Source: Spirochaetia bacterium
Lineage (GTDB): Bacteria > Spirochaetota > Spirochaetia > Treponematales > Breznakiellaceae
Reading direction: 5' to 3'
Length of the DNA stretch: 13,644 nucleotides
Assembly: GCA_026002265.1 (NCBI GenBank)
Contig: BOBG01000057.1
Location: forward strand, 1 to 13,644
Shown here one piece after another: positions 1 to 7,040 of this stretch. The notes beneath the pieces are model-generated. The model was given only the letters and a program-made list of their open reading frames with translations, was not told where the DNA came from and did no database searches. Position 1 is the stretch's first letter, and the number at the start of each line of letters is the position of its first letter. Made by a program: the position numbers and the translations under genes.

Positions 1-1238
1 ATCCCATGCAGTGCTAAAAAAAATCCTCGCACTTCTGCCCCGGTTACAAAAACAGCCAGCGGCAGCACAATGGACAAACCAAGCGCAAAAGGCGCGCATA
101 TCAAAATAGCCGGAAGCATGATCACCAGGGCGGTCGGCAGTATAAAGGCAACCGGAACCGGCATCGATGCCGGAAGCACCGTACCGACGAGGACTCCGCC
201 GGTCATGTAGACCGCCACCAGAACAGAAACAAGGTAAATTTCCGGATTGTTCAAGGCTCTTGCACCGAATTTTCCGGTTCCAAGAAGTATCAACAGTCCA
301 TATAATAAAAGAAGAATGAGAATTTCCCCAATTACCGTCCGGGTATCCCGCGAAGGAGCTGACCGGTTGAATTCCTGCAATTCATGCCAATCCTCGATAT
401 TCACGATAAAACCTTTCCGGATAATAATTTCTCCCTGTTCAATTTGTTTTTTAATCGGCTCCACATTCAACCGCGTAAGGAGCAATTCCGTATCAGTTGC
501 AGAAAAAAAAGTATTGGGCGCGAGAAAAGACTTCACCAAATTAAACGCAGCAATCCGGAATTCTTCCGGAAATTCCCCAATGGAATACCGGTTTAGCACC
601 GTTCCAACACTTTCAAGTGTAACGATTTCCCGGTAATTGAGGGATTCATGTGAGGTATTTTCACGGATCAATTCCACAAGAATTGGATGGTAATTTTCCA
701 AACCGTTTTTTGGTAATGCGAAGAGTCCAGTTTCAAGAATATTCGACAAAAGTACGGATCCGCATTCAAGAATCGTGTCACGGGCTGGATCCGAAAAGAA
801 ATTTTCTATGATTCCCGGAACAAAGGCAGTCCGAGGAAATTCCGACTGCACCGACAACCGGTAATATTCCGGAGAACTCTCTCCGGCAAATTGTTTCCGG
901 GAAAAGTCAGCAAAATCTGCATAATTCTTTTGTATATCTTCAGTTGCCTTGTGAGAAATCACGAACACAGCCGGCACAAGATGCTGTTGAGCAGTGCGCC
1001 GGATCCGCGTTGCTTCTTCATCAACATAGGAAAAAGGCCGATCCGCGATAATTTCTCGTTCCGCAACCCGCCCCACCTCAATATCCTGATCCATTCGATC
1101 CGGGATTCGGCTCAACACCGCAAGGACTGATATAATAAAGGCCGTACCGGTTACCACCGCTGGTTTCCAATGGAACCGAGGCAGAAGTGCGAGGATTTTT
1201 TTTAGCACTGCATGGGATTCAGCCTTTTTTTTCATCAT
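1..1238 (-). CDS. pgpH: 7TM-HD membrane phosphodiesterase (PgpH/YqfF family), N-terminal part
   Basis: I translated the minus strand from the ATG-ATG at 1238-1233; it stays open to the left edge, giving about 412 residues. It begins with a short basic stretch and one membrane segment (about residues 20-42). A soluble region of about 250 residues follows, with the 'R.FSYVDEEATRIRR' type sequence typical of the extracytoplasmic 7TMR-HDED domain. Several hydrophobic helices then start near residue 305. The catalytic HD domain should lie beyond the edge and is not seen. Family members such as Listeria PgpH hydrolyse the second messenger c-di-AMP at the inner face of the membrane. The start overlaps the phoH stop by about 20 bases, so the two are surely co-transcribed; ybeY often follows in this cluster. 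The last 13 or so codons coincide with a 39-base inverted copy of 1180-1218, so the very end of the reading may be artefactual. Family assignment is firm; c-di-AMP as substrate is inferred. Confidence 0.85.
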   Translation of the reverse strand, partial: MMKKKAESHAVLKKILALLPRFHWKPAVVTGTAFIISVLAVLSRIPDRMDQDIEVGRVAEREIIADRPFSYVDEEATRIRRTAQQHLVPAVFVISHKATEDIQKNYADFADFSRKQFAGESSPEYYRLSVQSEFPRTAFVPGIIENFFSDPARDTILECGSVLLSNILETGLFALPKNGLENYHPILVELIRENTSHESLNYREIVTLESVGTVLNRYSIGEFPEEFRIAAFNLVKSFLAPNTFFSATDTELLLTRLNVEPIKKQIEQGEIIIRKGFIVNIEDWHELQEFNRSAPSRDTRTVIGEILILLLLYGLLILLGTGKFGARALNNPEIYLVSVLVAVYMTGGVLVGTVLPASMPVPVAFILPTALVIMLPAILICAPFALGLSIVLPLAVFVTGAEVRGFFLALHG

Positions 1239-2160
1239 CGTAAGCCTGAATTATTCGTTTGATCAGAGGATTCCGGACCACATCAACGGTGTGAAGCCAT
1301 GCAAAATAGAGTCCAGGAACTGAATCAAGAATCGTCACAGCGTGCATCAGCCCAGAATCCACCCGTTTAGGGAGATCAATCTGGGTAGTATCGCCGGTGA
1401 CAACCGCACGGGAGCCGGTTCCAAGGCGAGTGAGGAACATTTTCATCTGCTCCTTTGTTGTATTTTGCGCCTCGTCAAGAATCACAACTGCATCGTTGAG
1501 GCTCCGTCCTCTCATATAGGCAAGCGGCGCAATTTCAATGGAATGATTTTCCTCCATCCGCCGGATCGTATCAAAAGGAATCAAACTTTCCATCGCATCG
1601 TACAAAGGACGGAGGTAGGGGTTGATCTTTTGTGCAAGATCGCCCGGCAAAAATCCCAAACTCTCGCCCGCCTCCACCACCGGTCTGGTGAGAACCAGGC
1701 GCCGCGCCCGTTTTGAGAGTACCAACCGGAGGGATTCGGCAATCGCAAGGTAGGTTTTTCCGGTACCGGCCGGCCCCACACAAAAACTAATATCGCATGA
1801 ACGCATTCCTTGAATGTATGCAGCTTGATTTTTGCTCCGGGGGTAGACCCGTTTGAAAGCACCCGGAATGAGAATCACCGCATCCCGGATCGGATCCGGA
1901 GAATCAGTTCCCTCTATAGACTCAGCCAGCGCACGAGTGTGTTCCGGCGAAGGATATTCACCTTCTTGGACCGCAGCAACCAATGCATGCATCACTCCCC
2001 GGAAGCGTTCTTCATCAACACCGTCTGCTCGGATCTCGTTTCCCCGTGCGACAATACGTCCACCGAGGCTTTCCTCAAGAACTCTGAGATTCCCGTCATT
2101 AACCCCGCAAACTGCTGACCACTGCTCCTGATTTTCCAATATGATGCTTAAATCCTGCAA
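1219..2160 (-). CDS. phoH: PhoH-family ATPase
   Basis: A 313-residue PhoH-like protein, a cytoplasmic P-loop ATPase thought to act in RNA metabolism together with YbeY and related factors. Walker A is GPAGTGKT (residues 129-136), Walker B is VVILDE (225-230) followed by AQN, and a TGDTTQIDLP segment (255-264) is the typical sensor region. Length is normal for the family. The N-terminal 100 residues form the usual poorly conserved KH-like lead-in. The start is a TTG at 2160 with AGAGG five bases upstream; no ATG fits better. The 3' end overlaps the 7TM-HD gene, the classic phoH - 7TM-HD arrangement of many bacteria. No promoter was identified in the 190 bases upstream. Confidence 0.93.
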   Translation of the reverse strand: MQDLSIILENQEQWSAVCGVNDGNLRVLEESLGGRIVARGNEIRADGVDEERFRGVMHALVAAVQEGEYPSPEHTRALAESIEGTDSPDPIRDAVILIPGAFKRVYPRSKNQAAYIQGMRSCDISFCVGPAGTGKTYLAIAESLRLVLSKRARRLVLTRPVVEAGESLGFLPGDLAQKINPYLRPLYDAMESLIPFDTIRRMEENHSIEIAPLAYMRGRSLNDAVVILDEAQNTTKEQMKMFLTRLGTGSRAVVTGDTTQIDLPKRVDSGLMHAVTILDSVPGLYFAWLHTVDVVRNPLIKRIIQAYDDEKKG

Positions 2161-2354
2161 ATGAGCCTCTGGTTATGACTCTAAAACAATGAGCAGATCG
2201 AGTCAATAGGACTCTCAACAAGGGCTGCAAATTTATGTGCTAATTTTCCTGTCTGGACTCCGGTAAATTCTAGAGCTGTCGTATAGTTAGTGACTCTTGA
2301 AATGCTATGAGTTGGTGATCAATTTTTATAAAGGATTCATCAGATTCGGAATAG
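2161..2354. other. Intergenic stretch, nothing recognised
   Basis: The region lies between the divergently transcribed phoH and acyl-CoA synthetase genes. I see no gene, RNA or clear promoter here. A 45-codon open stretch on the minus strand (roughly 2175-2310) has no convincing start or family resemblance. From about 2310 the sequence becomes AT-rich and grades into the phased repeat array, with a degenerate unit at about 2355. Confidence 0.5.
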
Positions 2355-2375
2355 CATGCTAGTATTTGATCTAAA

Positions 2376-2564
2376 ATACTGGTATTTTTTATAAGGATAC
2401 TGGTACATTTTTAAAAAACACTGATATATCAAGCCGGAATACCGGTGTATTTGTTTAAGACACTATTGTTTTTTACAGGGATACTGGTACATTTTTAAAA
2501 AACACTGATATATCAAGCCGGAATACCGGTGTATTTGTTTAAAATACTGGTGCATTTTATTATA
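2376..2564. repeat. 21-bp phased tandem repeat array, 9 units
   Basis: Nine units begin at 2376, 2397, 2418, 2439, 2460, 2481, 2502, 2523 and 2544, exactly 21 bases apart. Each opens with a version of AYACTGGTR (ATACTGGTA, ACACTGATA, ATACCGGTG, ACACTATTG) followed by an AT-rich tail of 12 bases. A higher-order period of 84 bases (four units) is also visible: units 2 and 6 are identical, units 3 and 7 are identical, and units 4 and 8 differ at one base. This indicates one duplication of a four-unit block. A degenerate tenth unit sits at about 2355. Twenty-one bases is close to two helical turns, so the motifs would lie on one face of the DNA. Function is unknown. Confidence 0.9.
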
Positions 2565-2597
2565 ATTTATCTTATTATTTCACTGGCTTCCTTTTAC

Positions 2598-2652
2598 GAG
2601 GGGGGTGCCGGAAAAGCCGTAGGCTTTGGAGGCAGGGGGAAGACACCCCCTC
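2598..2652. repeat. Nested hairpin, REP-like
   Basis: An outer stem pairs GAGGGGGGTG (2598-2607) with CACCCCCTC (2644-2652), with one bulged G. Inside it AAAGCC (2613-2618) and GGCTTT (2622-2627) form a perfect six-base stem with a GTA loop. No T-run follows on either strand, so it does not look like an intrinsic terminator. Its G-rich compact form, unlike the AT-rich surroundings, suggests a dispersed palindromic repeat; copies elsewhere in the genome cannot be tested here. Confidence 0.55.
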
Positions 2653-2692
2653 AAAAATAAAAAGCAATTAAGAAAAGAATTTTTTATTTATA

Positions 2693-2721
2693 TTGACAAA
2701 ATTTTAAAAACTGTTCATTAT
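2693..2721 (+). promoter_or_regulatory. Sigma-70-type promoter of the acyl-CoA synthetase gene
   Basis: A perfect -35 TTGACA (2693-2698) is followed after 17 bases by CATTAT (2716-2721), a 4/6 match to the -10 box. A start point seven bases after the -10 would fall on or next to the A of the ATG at 2728, implying a leaderless mRNA. A perfect TATAAT at 2722-2727 abuts the ATG but is 23 bases from the -35, too far for normal use. Confidence 0.6.
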
Positions 2722-2727
2722 TATAAT

Positions 2728-4473
2728 ATGTTAGATCCTAAAGAGTATATTGCGGATTGGCCCGATATGCCAGACGCAAATTTTAATGAATGGTTGACTC
2801 GGATCGAGGCAGAATGCCAAGATAAAATCGCAATTCTGTATCGTGCAGGCAAACAAAGGGAATTTACCCGGTGGTCCTATAAACAGTTTGCAGCGGAATG
2901 CCGCCGGATTGGAAGGGGGCTTTTGGCGGCTGGACTCGTAAAAGGGGACAGAGTCGGTCTGTGGGCAGAAAATCGGCCGGAATGGATGGCAGTATGGATA
3001 GGCGCTGCGGTGGCCGGATTAGTTATTGTGCCGATTGATTTTCTCATTTCAGAGCAAGAATGTCTTAATATTCTCACAATTACCAAGGCAAAGGCATTTT
3101 TCTATTCATCGAGCAAAGAGAAATTCAGTTCTTCCCTCCCGGAAAAAGGCATTACCTGCGCGGTTTCACTCTGTATTTCTGATATAGAATACGGTTCTCC
3201 CTTTTTAGCATTCGGTACCGATATACCAGATCAACAATTACCGGATCCTTCCACTATTGCCGAGCATGATCCGGTTTCCATCGTTTTTACCTCCGGTACC
3301 ACTGGATTTGCAAAAGGGGTCGTGCTTCACCATAAAGGTATCCTTGCAAACACAAGCGCTGCAATTCGTTCACTCCGGGTGAATAGTGGTGATATTTTTG
3401 TGAATGTACTGCCGCTCCACCACACCTACCCGACTACTTGTTCGTTTCTGGCGCCGCTTTCATCGGGTGCCGGAACGCTTATTGTGGAAAAATTGGTGGG
3501 AAAAGTTGTTATTGACGATATTCACGATGCGGGCGGGACTTTTCTTATAGCTGTTCCCCTGCTTTACGATAAAATTATGGTTGCACTTGATGCGGGCTTC
3601 CAAAAACTTCCGGCGCCGCTCCGGGGGGTGTTCAATATGCTCCGGAAAATCTCTCTGGAAGAAGCAAAAAAAGGTAAAATCGAATTTGGCCGATCTGCAC
3701 TGGCCCTTATCCGGAAAAAAGCAAAACTTGAATCGATCCGGATTATGGTGGCCGGCGGCGGACCTTTGAATCCCCGTACCGCAGACTTTTTTGATTCATT
3801 TGGTTTTAATATGGTACAAGGCTATGGTATGAGTGAAAATAGTCCGCTCATCAGTGTCAACACGCCCTGGCACAGAAATAATGCATCTGTTGGTTTGCCG
3901 GTAAAATATACTGATGTTAAAATCCTTAATGCAAATGAAGATGGCACTGGAGAAATTGCGATTAAATCGCCTTCTCTGATGCTTGGTTATTATGAACAGC
4001 CGGACGCGACAGCGGAAATGTTTACTGAAGATGGTTATCTCAAAACCGGCGATCTTGGGTACCGTGATGAACAGGGTTTTATTTTTATCAATGGACGGGC
4101 AAAGAATCTCATTGTAAGTGCCGGTGGAAAAAACATTTATCCTGAAGAAATTGAAATTAATTTTGATGGATCCCGGATTATTGGGGAGATTTTAATCGTC
4201 GGCCGGCATGAACATGAATTTAGTGCGGAAAAAGTTTTTGCGGTCGTTGTACCGAATTTTGACGCATTGACTCAAAATAACGATAAAAAACTGCCGGATG
4301 ATGCAACTATTCATAACCTTGTGAAGCAAGAGATTGAAAAGGTAAACCGGAACCTAGAAAGTTACAAAAAAATAACAGATTTTACCATCCGGAATGAGCC
4401 TTTTGAAAAAAATGCCCAGCAAAAGATCCGCCGGTTTATGTATAAAAATTATTCTGATCCAGCCGGAACCTGA
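2728..4473 (+). CDS. AMP-forming acyl-CoA synthetase (long-chain fatty acid CoA ligase family)
   Basis: A 581-residue adenylate-forming enzyme, likely a long-chain acyl-CoA synthetase that activates a carboxylic acid with ATP and then transfers it to CoA in the cytoplasm or at the inner membrane. Motifs are in order: the phosphate-binding loop TSGTTGFAKG (188-197), GGGPLNP (343-349), QGYGMSENSP (364-373), KTGDLGYRDEQG (439-450), GRAKNLIVSAGGKNIYPEEIE (456-476) and the C-terminal catalytic lysine in KNAQQKIRR (K566). Length is normal. I chose the ATG at 2728: an upstream in-frame TTG would add 34 residues read from the hairpin repeat and AT-rich promoter DNA, unlike any family N-terminus. No Shine-Dalgarno precedes 2728, which fits the leaderless promoter. 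It stands alone, with no lipid genes beside it, so the natural substrate is not indicated. Confidence 0.92.
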   Translation: MLDPKEYIADWPDMPDANFNEWLTRIEAECQDKIAILYRAGKQREFTRWSYKQFAAECRRIGRGLLAAGLVKGDRVGLWAENRPEWMAVWIGAAVAGLVIVPIDFLISEQECLNILTITKAKAFFYSSSKEKFSSSLPEKGITCAVSLCISDIEYGSPFLAFGTDIPDQQLPDPSTIAEHDPVSIVFTSGTTGFAKGVVLHHKGILANTSAAIRSLRVNSGDIFVNVLPLHHTYPTTCSFLAPLSSGAGTLIVEKLVGKVVIDDIHDAGGTFLIAVPLLYDKIMVALDAGFQKLPAPLRGVFNMLRKISLEEAKKGKIEFGRSALALIRKKAKLESIRIMVAGGGPLNPRTADFFDSFGFNMVQGYGMSENSPLISVNTPWHRNNASVGLPVKYTDVKILNANEDGTGEIAIKSPSLMLGYYEQPDATAEMFTEDGYLKTGDLGYRDEQGFIFINGRAKNLIVSAGGKNIYPEEIEINFDGSRIIGEILIVGRHEHEFSAEKVFAVVVPNFDALTQNNDKKLPDDATIHNLVKQEIEKVNRNLESYKKITDFTIRNEPFEKNAQQKIRRFMYKNYSDPAGT

Positions 4474-4482
4474 AAATAAATA

Positions 4483-4554
4483 ATCCGGACACAATATTTT
4501 CCTCTGTTTTTCTCGGTGAATCACTGGAAAAATAGTTGATGCAGCTGTCCGGAT
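4483..4554 (+). terminator. Possible terminator after the acyl-CoA synthetase gene
   Basis: ATCCGGACA (4483-4491) and TGTCCGGAT (4546-4554) are perfect nine-base inverted repeats, followed by CATTTTTGTT. The 54-base loop is long for an intrinsic terminator, so the call is tentative. Its position just after the stop codon supports it. Confidence 0.35.
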
Positions 4555-4632
4555 CATTTTTGTTAAAAAGTGTGCCGGAATGTGGTTAATTGTACCGGTA
4601 GAATGCCGGAAGTGGGGTGAGGAGGTTGGGGA

Positions 4633-5172
4633 TTAGGGACGGGGGTCTGTCCCCAGTGGCCGGTGCCACGGCAGTCGCTCCAGTATCCACTCCGGTGCGG
4701 GCTTCACTACCCGGGTAATTCCAGCCTGGTGGTGGTGCAACCCACCCCACAGCCAATCTTCCGGATGTTCCACGATACCTGCTTTAACCGGATTCTGGTC
4801 GATATAATTGTACACTGTGATGAAATCTTCATCGTCTATAATTTCCCTCGAAAAGAATCGATCTCCCCATAAATGTCCGGTTTTTCCGTATTTATGATTC
4901 CACCGGATTGCGAGAACCATCTTGATCCATTTCATTAACACCGAAAGGCTTTGACCCAACTCCGGTGTAATTAAAAAGTGGAAATGATTATCCATGATGC
5001 AAAAATTGTGAAGCTCGAATTTATAATTCTTTTTCGTTTTTGCTTCTTCGATAACTTTAAGGAACATTTTTTTGTCCTCATCGTCCTGTAGATCAAAAGC
5101 TTTCCGGTTAATTTCCGAGGCAACATGATATGTCTTACCCTTGCTAGTATCTCCACGATCTGGCCGTGCCAT
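4633..5172 (-). CDS. REP-associated Y1/HUH transposase (RAYT), copy A
   Basis: A 179-residue transposase of the IS200-like Y1 superfamily, RAYT type, which cuts and joins single-stranded DNA at REP hairpins. The metal-binding HUH motif is H63-F-H65 within IMDNHFHFLITP, and the nucleophile is most likely Y123 in YNYIDQNPVKAG. Both are intact, so the enzyme could be active. The start is the ATG at 5172, with AGGAGG about six bases upstream. The C-terminus LGTDPRP is encoded by the REP core itself. It is about 90% identical to copy B at 12329 (roughly 17 differences in 179), so both look recently derived from one ancestor rather than decayed. A hairpin at 5185-5201 lies directly before the ribosome binding site. 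Confidence 0.9.
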   Translation of the reverse strand: MARPDRGDTSKGKTYHVASEINRKAFDLQDDEDKKMFLKVIEEAKTKKNYKFELHNFCIMDNHFHFLITPELGQSLSVLMKWIKMVLAIRWNHKYGKTGHLWGDRFFSREIIDDEDFITVYNYIDQNPVKAGIVEHPEDWLWGGLHHHQAGITRVVKPAPEWILERLPWHRPLGTDPRP

Positions 5173-5275
5173 AGATTCCTCCTCGATCGCACTGTGCGAT
5201 CAATAAGATCATGGGATGAAGTGATACTTTTGATTCAATTTGCCGAAATTTTTTAAAAATTTGGGGACAGACCTC
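4636..5275 (-). mobile_element. RAYT element, copy A
   Basis: A block of about 640 bases carrying one transposase gene. Its 3' end (gene orientation) is the REP sequence GGGACGGGGGTCTGTCCCC as read on plus (4636-4654), overlapping the last codons of the gene. Its 5' end is the inverted counterpart GGGGACAGACCTC (5263-5275). The sequence inward of the 5' end (C-rich core, then an A/T run, then GAATCAAAA) matches copy B, which sets this boundary. The 5' end has the shorter 12-13 base core rather than the full 19-base repeat of copy B. Elements of this type are probably moved as single strands by a Y1 enzyme, so no target duplication is expected. Confidence 0.7.
5185..5201 (-). promoter_or_regulatory. 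Leader hairpin before the RAYT ribosome binding site, copy A
   Basis: The minus strand reads GATCGCACAGTGCGATC, a perfect palindrome around one central base. It ends directly before GAGGAGG, the Shine-Dalgarno of the transposase. The equivalent hairpin in copy B (12298-12318) has a different stem sequence that still pairs, suggesting the fold is selected. It could restrain translation, as known for IS200 leaders, or be a binding site for the transposase; both roles are inference. Confidence 0.65.
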
Positions 5276-5318
5276 TAGTATATCTTTTTAATATATACAT
5301 TTATATGGGGTCAGACCT
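5263..5318 (+). repeat. REP motif pair (one shared with RAYT copy A)
   Basis: GGGGACAGACCTCT (from 5263) and GGGGTCAGACCT (from 5307) lie in the same orientation, 44 bases apart, separated by AT-rich sequence. The first is also the 5' end of RAYT copy A. The second has T instead of A at the fifth base. The pair matches in layout the one at 6886-6940. Confidence 0.7.
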
Positions 5319-5471
5319 TGATATCAGCCGGTAGGAAATTAGCAATCTGTCATACAACATCCCGGAATCTGGGAGATGTCCCCTAGCCGGATTTGCCGCG
5401 GACAGCTCAAGCTGGAAATCGGTCGGAATTTATTTGATGAGCTATGAGGCTGATCAATTTTTAGATCAATC
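5319..5471. other. Spacer between REP motifs, no gene seen
   Basis: About 150 bases between the REP pair and the REP at the end of cca. No reading frame of note and no RNA fold I can name. It contains the repeated half-site TGATC around 5453-5469. Confidence 0.4.
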
Positions 5472-5485
5472 GGGGTCAGACCTCT
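5472..5485 (+). repeat. Solo REP motif overlapping the cca stop codon
   Basis: GGGGTCAGACCTCT in the same orientation as the other REP motifs near cca. The last two bases fall within the cca stop codon (minus-strand TAG at 5486-5484), so the motif abuts the coding end with no space, much as REP sequence forms the end of the RAYT genes. Confidence 0.7.
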
Positions 5486-6839
5486 ATTCCTCTTCCCATC
5501 GTTTGATTATATTCTGTGCAATGGTTTTTAACTGTTCTGGGGTGTTTTGATCCGGATCTTCAAGTGTAGTCTCAAAAAGTTCCTGTAAAACCATTCCAAC
5601 ACGGGGTCCCGGTGGTATTCCCAATGCGATAATATCACGTCCGTTAATTGCTAAATCTTTGAGTGATAAGCAATTTTGTTGTGCCAACACCGAATCGACC
5701 CGGCTCATGAGCGGTTCCAACGAATCAGGTGGCGCTTCAACTCCAGCCGTTCCAAAGGTATCCGCACGCCGGAGCTGGTATAATGCCGGCAGATGCTGTA
5801 CTCCGACCCGGACAATAAAACGCCGGACCGATGCAGTGCGCCACTGTTCTTCATAATGAAACATATGTTCCGCGATTAAATGGACCACTTCTTCAATTAC
5901 GGCATTTGAATACCGGAACCGGGTCAAGATTGCCCTTGTCAGATCCGCGGAAATTTTTTCATGCCGGTAAAAGGTCCACTTACCAGACTCGTCAAGCTGC
6001 CGTGTATCCGGTTTTCCAATGTCATGAAAAAGCGCCGCAAGACGGACCGTGTGAGGATAGTGATTCCGTGCCGCATAATCGCACGCGAGCAGCGAATGAT
6101 CGAGCACATCAAACCGGTGAAAGCCTTTCTGTTCAACACCCCGGCACCGGGCAAGCTCCGGGAGAATACGTTCAAGTAATCCGGCTTTTTCCATTGGTAT
6201 AAAGGCATCGCTGGGCCGGTTTGATTCAAGCATTTTGTCGAATTCATCACGGATCCGCTCTTCGGAAACCTTCGAAATCATTGGCACCGAAGCCGGAATC
6301 GCAGCCATTGTTCCGGATTCAATTGTGAAACCGAGCTGCGCGGCAAATCTGAGAGCACGGAGGATCCGGAGTCCATCTTCCGAAAAACGTTCTTGCGGAG
6401 AACCGACACACCGGATCACTTTGTCCTTTATATCTTTTTGTCCGGCAAATGGATCCACGAGCCGGGCGCCCGGCAATTCAAGCGCAAGCGCATTCATGGT
6501 AAAATCCCGCCGCGATAAATCTTCCTCAATCGTGGCCGCGTACTTGACACTATCCGGATGCCTGCCGTCTGCATAACCGGATTCCGTCCGAAAAGTCGTC
6601 ACTTCAATGGAATATCCTCTGAACAGAACAGTCACCGTTCCATGTTTAATGCCGGTCGGAATCACCTCATGGAAAAGCTTGCTGACTTCCTCCGGGTCCG
6701 CGTTCGTTGCGAGATCCCAGTCGTGGGCATCTTTGCCCCGGACCATATCCCGGACCGCACCCCCGACCAAAAAAACAGAACAGCCTGCCCGAGAAAAAAT
6801 CGCACCAATTTCTTTTAAAACCGGATGAATATGATACAT
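5484..6839 (-). CDS. cca: CCA tRNA nucleotidyltransferase with HD domain
   Basis: A 451-residue class II nucleotidyltransferase that builds or repairs the CCA 3' end of tRNAs in the cytoplasm. The nucleotidyltransferase head has GGAVRD (26-31) and the catalytic pair D40/D42 in HDWDLAT. RRDFTMNA (110-117) and EDGLRILRALRF (154-165), the base-recognition helix, follow. A C-terminal HD domain shows AALFHDIGKP (H272, D273) and a later H in YRHEK. Length fits HD-containing bacterial enzymes. I cannot tell from motifs alone whether it adds all of CCA or only part. The start is the ATG at 6839, with no clear Shine-Dalgarno; a promoter lies so close that the mRNA may be leaderless. It forms a single-gene unit bracketed by REP motifs. 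Confidence 0.94.
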   Translation of the reverse strand: MYHIHPVLKEIGAIFSRAGCSVFLVGGAVRDMVRGKDAHDWDLATNADPEEVSKLFHEVIPTGIKHGTVTVLFRGYSIEVTTFRTESGYADGRHPDSVKYAATIEEDLSRRDFTMNALALELPGARLVDPFAGQKDIKDKVIRCVGSPQERFSEDGLRILRALRFAAQLGFTIESGTMAAIPASVPMISKVSEERIRDEFDKMLESNRPSDAFIPMEKAGLLERILPELARCRGVEQKGFHRFDVLDHSLLACDYAARNHYPHTVRLAALFHDIGKPDTRQLDESGKWTFYRHEKISADLTRAILTRFRYSNAVIEEVVHLIAEHMFHYEEQWRTASVRRFIVRVGVQHLPALYQLRRADTFGTAGVEAPPDSLEPLMSRVDSVLAQQNCLSLKDLAINGRDIIALGIPPGPRVGMVLQELFETTLEDPDQNTPEQLKTIAQNIIKRWEEE

Positions 6840-6847
6840 TCCAAAAT

Positions 6848-6877
6848 ACTATGTACCATTTTTTAGATTGTTGTCAA
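6848..6877 (-). promoter_or_regulatory. Promoter of cca
   Basis: On the minus strand a perfect TTGACA (6877-6872) is followed after 18 bases by CATAGT (6853-6848), a 4/6 match to a -10 box. Transcription would begin within a few bases of the ATG at 6839. The -35 is consensus; the -10 is weak. Confidence 0.5.
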
Positions 6878-6885
6878 CGAACTAT

Positions 6886-6940
6886 GGGGACAGACCTCTG
6901 TTCTCATTATGTTATAAGTAAATACATGGGGACAGACCTC
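6886..6940 (+). repeat. Solo REP motif pair upstream of cca
   Basis: GGGGACAGACCTCTG (6886-6900) and GGGGACAGACCTC (6928-6940) are direct repeats 42 bases apart, with AT-rich sequence between them. No transposase gene is attached. The core is identical to the termini of the two RAYT elements, so these are likely to be mobilised by, or derived from, those elements. Confidence 0.75.
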
Positions 6941-6980
6941 GACCTGTTTTTTATGAGAGCAATATATCGTAGAAAAGCAC

Positions 6981-7009
6981 TAGTTAAAAAGATGCATTTT
7001 TGCTATACT
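6981..7009 (+). promoter_or_regulatory. Extended -10 promoter of the TAXI gene cluster
   Basis: TATACT (7004-7009) is preceded by TGC, giving an extended -10, with a weak TAGTTA 17 bases upstream (6981-6986). The start point would be about 7016, leaving a normal leader with AGGGAGGA before the TTG start at 7041. Confidence 0.5.
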
Positions 7010-7040
7010 CTCATCCATAGTATATTCAGGGAGGACAATT

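Noticed and set aside
247..1130. Plus-strand frames opposite the 7TM-HD gene
   Set aside because: They are antisense to a clear family match on the minus strand and show no motif of their own.
2175..2310. Minus-strand open stretch of about 45 codons upstream of phoH
   Set aside because: No start codon with ribosome binding site and no recognisable domain; could be chance or a remnant.
2376..2564. CRISPR array
   Set aside because: Units are contiguous 21-mers with no unique spacers, and no cas genes are nearby.
2626..2727. Upstream TTG start extending the acyl-CoA synthetase by 34 residues
   Set aside because: The extension is read from the hairpin repeat and the promoter itself and does not look like any family N-terminus.
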